Part shown: in pieces, positions 61,725 to 64,000 of the stretch
Numbering within the stretch: position 1 is the first letter of the stretch
Layout of the letters: each line of letters starts with the position of its first letter
NCBI GenBank assembly: GCA_019639135.1
Contig: JAHBSL010000018.1
Span: 49,549-113,548 of the forward strand
Reading direction: 5' to 3'
DNA length: 64,000 nt
From: Acidobacteriota bacterium
Lineage (GTDB): Bacteria > Acidobacteriota > Blastocatellia > Pyrinomonadales > Pyrinomonadaceae
Program-made: the position numbers and the translations under genes
Notes under the pieces: generated by a model
What the model saw: the letters and a program-made list of their open reading frames with translations, nothing else
What the model was told of the DNA's origin: nothing
Database searches by the model: none

Positions 61725-63964
61725 ATGAAAGTTAAAAACAGATTGAGCGGCAAAACTGCCGCACTCACCGCCCTGCTCGCGTCCTGCCTCCTTGCCTGCC
61801 TTTTCACGACGACGGCGGCCGGTCAAGGGCCGCCTCGTCCCCGCCCGCCCCGGGTCGAAGGGCAAACGCCGATCGGGACGATGAACGGGCAGCCCGTGAC
61901 CGCGAACGATCTGATCATGGGGATCAATCCGGACTCGCCTTTCATGCCACCCCTCGACGGAAGCCCGGCGCCCATCCTGCAGCAGTTCGAAAACCAGTAC
62001 CCGGCGAACCCGACGGCAACTCCGCAGCCGGTTCCGGTAATTCCCCCGAAGCCCGCCGCACCGAGTTTCGGCGAGCAGATCACGAATCTCATGCGGACGG
62101 GGCAGGAATGGCTGTTCCGGTCGGTGCTCGACACGATCATCCGGCCGCTGATGCCGATCCTGACGTTCTTAGCATGGATCATCGCGAGCTTCGTGCTGAT
62201 CGTCGCGTTCATCCGCCGCTTCCACGACAACCGGGGCCTCGGCCCGGAGCAGTTGGTCGCGTGGGGCGTGAGGACGATCATATTCATGGTGGTGATCGGG
62301 GCGAGCCCGTTCATCATCGACGCGTTAACGGTTACGGGGAAGTTCTTCGCCCGCCCAATACGTGGTTACAACAGTTCGCTCATCGCCGAGTTCGACGTGA
62401 AGATGAAACAGTATGTGAAGAACAACTTCGCCGTCGAGGACCCGAACGAACTCCTCGCCGAACGGCTTCCGAACGGCCAACCCGGACTCGTCGGGATCAT
62501 CACGGATAAAAGCTCATCCGTAAAAGACGTCACGAGCGAGATGAACATCCTGGGCTGGGACATGCCCCGAATGTTCACGCTCATGGTGATCGGGCAGAAC
62601 ATCATAAAGTTCGGCTCCGTTTTTCTGGCCGTCGCCGGCTTGTTCATCCTCATTGGACTTAAACTTGCCGCTCCCGTGCTTTCCGCATTCGGGTTCGACG
62701 AGAAGTTCGCGAACCAGATCTTCTACCCGTTCTGCTGGGGCGTGGCGACGTTCGCGCTCGCGTTCCCGATCGTCAAAGCGGTGACGCTTTACGTTTGCTA
62801 CAGCATCGGTCTACTCGCGCTCTCCATCTACAACGGCGAAGCGTTATTTTCTCTCGACCCCGCGACCGCGACGATAATCACCAACGGCAACTACGACCCG
62901 GCGTCGAGTGCCCTGATCGTCACGATTTTGTTCTTCGTTTCGAGCCTGTGCTTCATCCTCGTCCCGTGGCTGAGCTATCGCGTCCTGCGCGGGCAGGTGT
63001 ACGAGGGGGTGTCGCAGGTCTCGATGGGGTGGATGCTATCCTCCATCGGCACGGCACTCGAAACGTACGGGCTCGTCGCGGGGGCCGCCCTGCACCGCCA
63101 GGCGGAGAATACGCAGATTCAGGGGATCTACAGTGCCGAGCAGGTCGCCGCCAAGAAAGCTCTTGAGGCCGCGAACCAATCGACCGATGCGAGATTGGTG
63201 TCCTCCGTCGCGGGCGTTGAAGGCGGTCTCGTCACGAGCCTCGGGCAGATCCGCGCGAATCAGGTGACGCAGACCCTTCTAGCGGAGGCGAACAAAACGT
63301 TCGGCATCGCCAGCAGTTCCGCGGCGACGCAACGCGAGATCACGGGGATGAGGGCTGAGGCGGAAGGCAACCGGGAGGCCCGGACGTTCGACGGCAAAAA
63401 AGAGATCGAGCTGCGCGGGCAAGCCAACCTTGAACGTTTCGGGATGAAGACCTACGAGTTCACGCCGGGCGGTTCGTCGATCGCCGGCACTTCCGTCCCG
63501 ATCCGTACCGGGCAGGAACTTTTCGATTGGGCGCGCGACAAGCATCCGATCCAGGAGTTTAACAAGCGGATGGATTCGACTACGAGCAGTACCGTCGCCC
63601 TGCAGAACAACAACACGGACATCGTGACCGACAAGAAGGTCGAGGCTTCGAACACGTACCAGGGCGACATCAATAAAGCCTACGAAGCGCAGGCGTCCGA
63701 AAGCATCGGCGCCATCAGCCGGGGGAGCGGCATCGCCGAGCAAAGCAGCAGGCAAGGGGCCGGAATACAGCTTTCCGGGATCAGACGGTCAGCGGAGATG
63801 GAGCGGGGGCCAACCTGCTCAACTTCGAGGGACGCACGGAAGCCGCCTCGATCAACCAAACCGCCGCGACCGAAGCCGCTCGCTTGAGGATGGTCTCGAC
63901 GGTCCTGACGGGATTCTTCAGAGATATGGATCGCAGGTTAGAGGAGATGAAACCAAAGTACTAA
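61725..63964 (+). CDS. virB6: VirB6/TrbL-like polytopic protein with a C-terminal frameshift
   Basis: A ~720-residue protein in the uninterrupted frame (stop at 63887). After a signal-like start and a Pro-rich segment come five or more membrane helices (PILTFLAWIIASFVLIVAFI, TIIFMVVIGASPFIIDAL, IIKFGSVFLAVAGLFILIGL, ALIVTILFFVSSLCFILVPW), then a long soluble tail. At about 63783 the frame degenerates into PTCSTSRDARKPPRSTKPPR. The -1 frame continues sensibly as TVSGDGAGANLLNFEGRTEA and ASINQTAATEAARLRMVSTV, ending EEMKPKY at 63964. Restoring one missing base gives a protein of ~746 residues. VirB6 forms the inner-membrane path for DNA. Confidence 0.78.
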
Positions 63965-64000
63965 CTGATCATCGTCTTTCTTTCGAACCTGCGGATCGAG

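Larger units (their letters stand above)
6753..64000. mobile_element. Integrative and conjugative element (left end, continues past window)
   Basis: The element starts at the split tRNA-Leu and carries an integrase next to the junction. It also has two SSBs, a relaxase with its accessory protein, a VirD4 coupling protein and a VirB-type secretion system. No replication initiator is seen in the visible part. Cargo includes a ubiquitin-like operon, an AbiE-like pair, an Ssp phosphorothioation system, a CHAT-protease operon and a Fic protein. The right boundary, expected at an intact tRNA-Leu(CAG), lies outside the window. Confidence 0.8.

Overview
The window is a GC-rich bacterial chromosome segment. 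About 6.7 kb of ordinary chromosome is followed by one end of a large integrative and conjugative element (ICE) that runs off the right edge. No rRNA or species-diagnostic gene is present. The style of the genes (tandem pirins, ECF sigma/zf-HC2/CHAT cluster, Gram-negative VirB type IV secretion) fits Acidobacteriota (Blastocatellia-like), but that assignment is tentative.

Chromosomal part (1-6704): a C-terminally truncated alaS, a NarL/FixJ response regulator, a class I O-methyltransferase, a small membrane protein, a HigB/HigA-like toxin-antitoxin pair with its operator plus an HNH nuclease, two pirins, a DUF1304 membrane protein and rsmG. Several intergenic inverted repeats and hairpins lie between these genes.

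Element boundary: a tRNA-Leu(CAG) gene on the minus strand is cut at the anticodon loop, leaving only its 3' half (6705-6759) and its terminator. A tyrosine integrase follows at 6926. This is the signature of an attachment site, and the intact tRNA is expected at the unseen far end.

Accessory/defence part (8.2-37.7 kb): (i) a ubiquitin-like conjugation operon (Ubl, E2-like, JAB-E1 fusion, DUF3892), divergent from an XRE/ImmA-IrrE regulator pair; (ii) an AbiE-like toxin-antitoxin pair with a perfect operator dyad; (iii) a six-gene phosphorothioation modification-restriction locus, sspBCD-sspFGH; (iv) a tightly coupled operon of sigma factor, a decayed anti-sigma fragment, a zf-HC2/FnIII membrane protein, an S9 peptidase, a small Cys-containing secreted peptide and a TPR-CHAT protease; (v) a Fic protein with its own palindromic operator and a nearby array of GGGACA/TGTCCC dyads.

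Conjugation part (37.8-64 kb): two ssb genes, a frameshifted accessory gene, a large unknown protein, an RNase H-like protein, RHH proteins, a candidate oriT region, a relaxase and a large partner protein. A divergent VirB/VirD4 system follows: leftward virD4, unknown, MoxR-like AAA ATPase, virB10, virB9, virB8, virB1; rightward virB2, B3, B4, B5, B6. No VirB11 is seen; an AAA+ ATPase is embedded in the operon instead. The strongest candidates for new biology are the Cys-less E2/Gly-less Ubl operon and the sigma-peptidase-peptide-CHAT operon.
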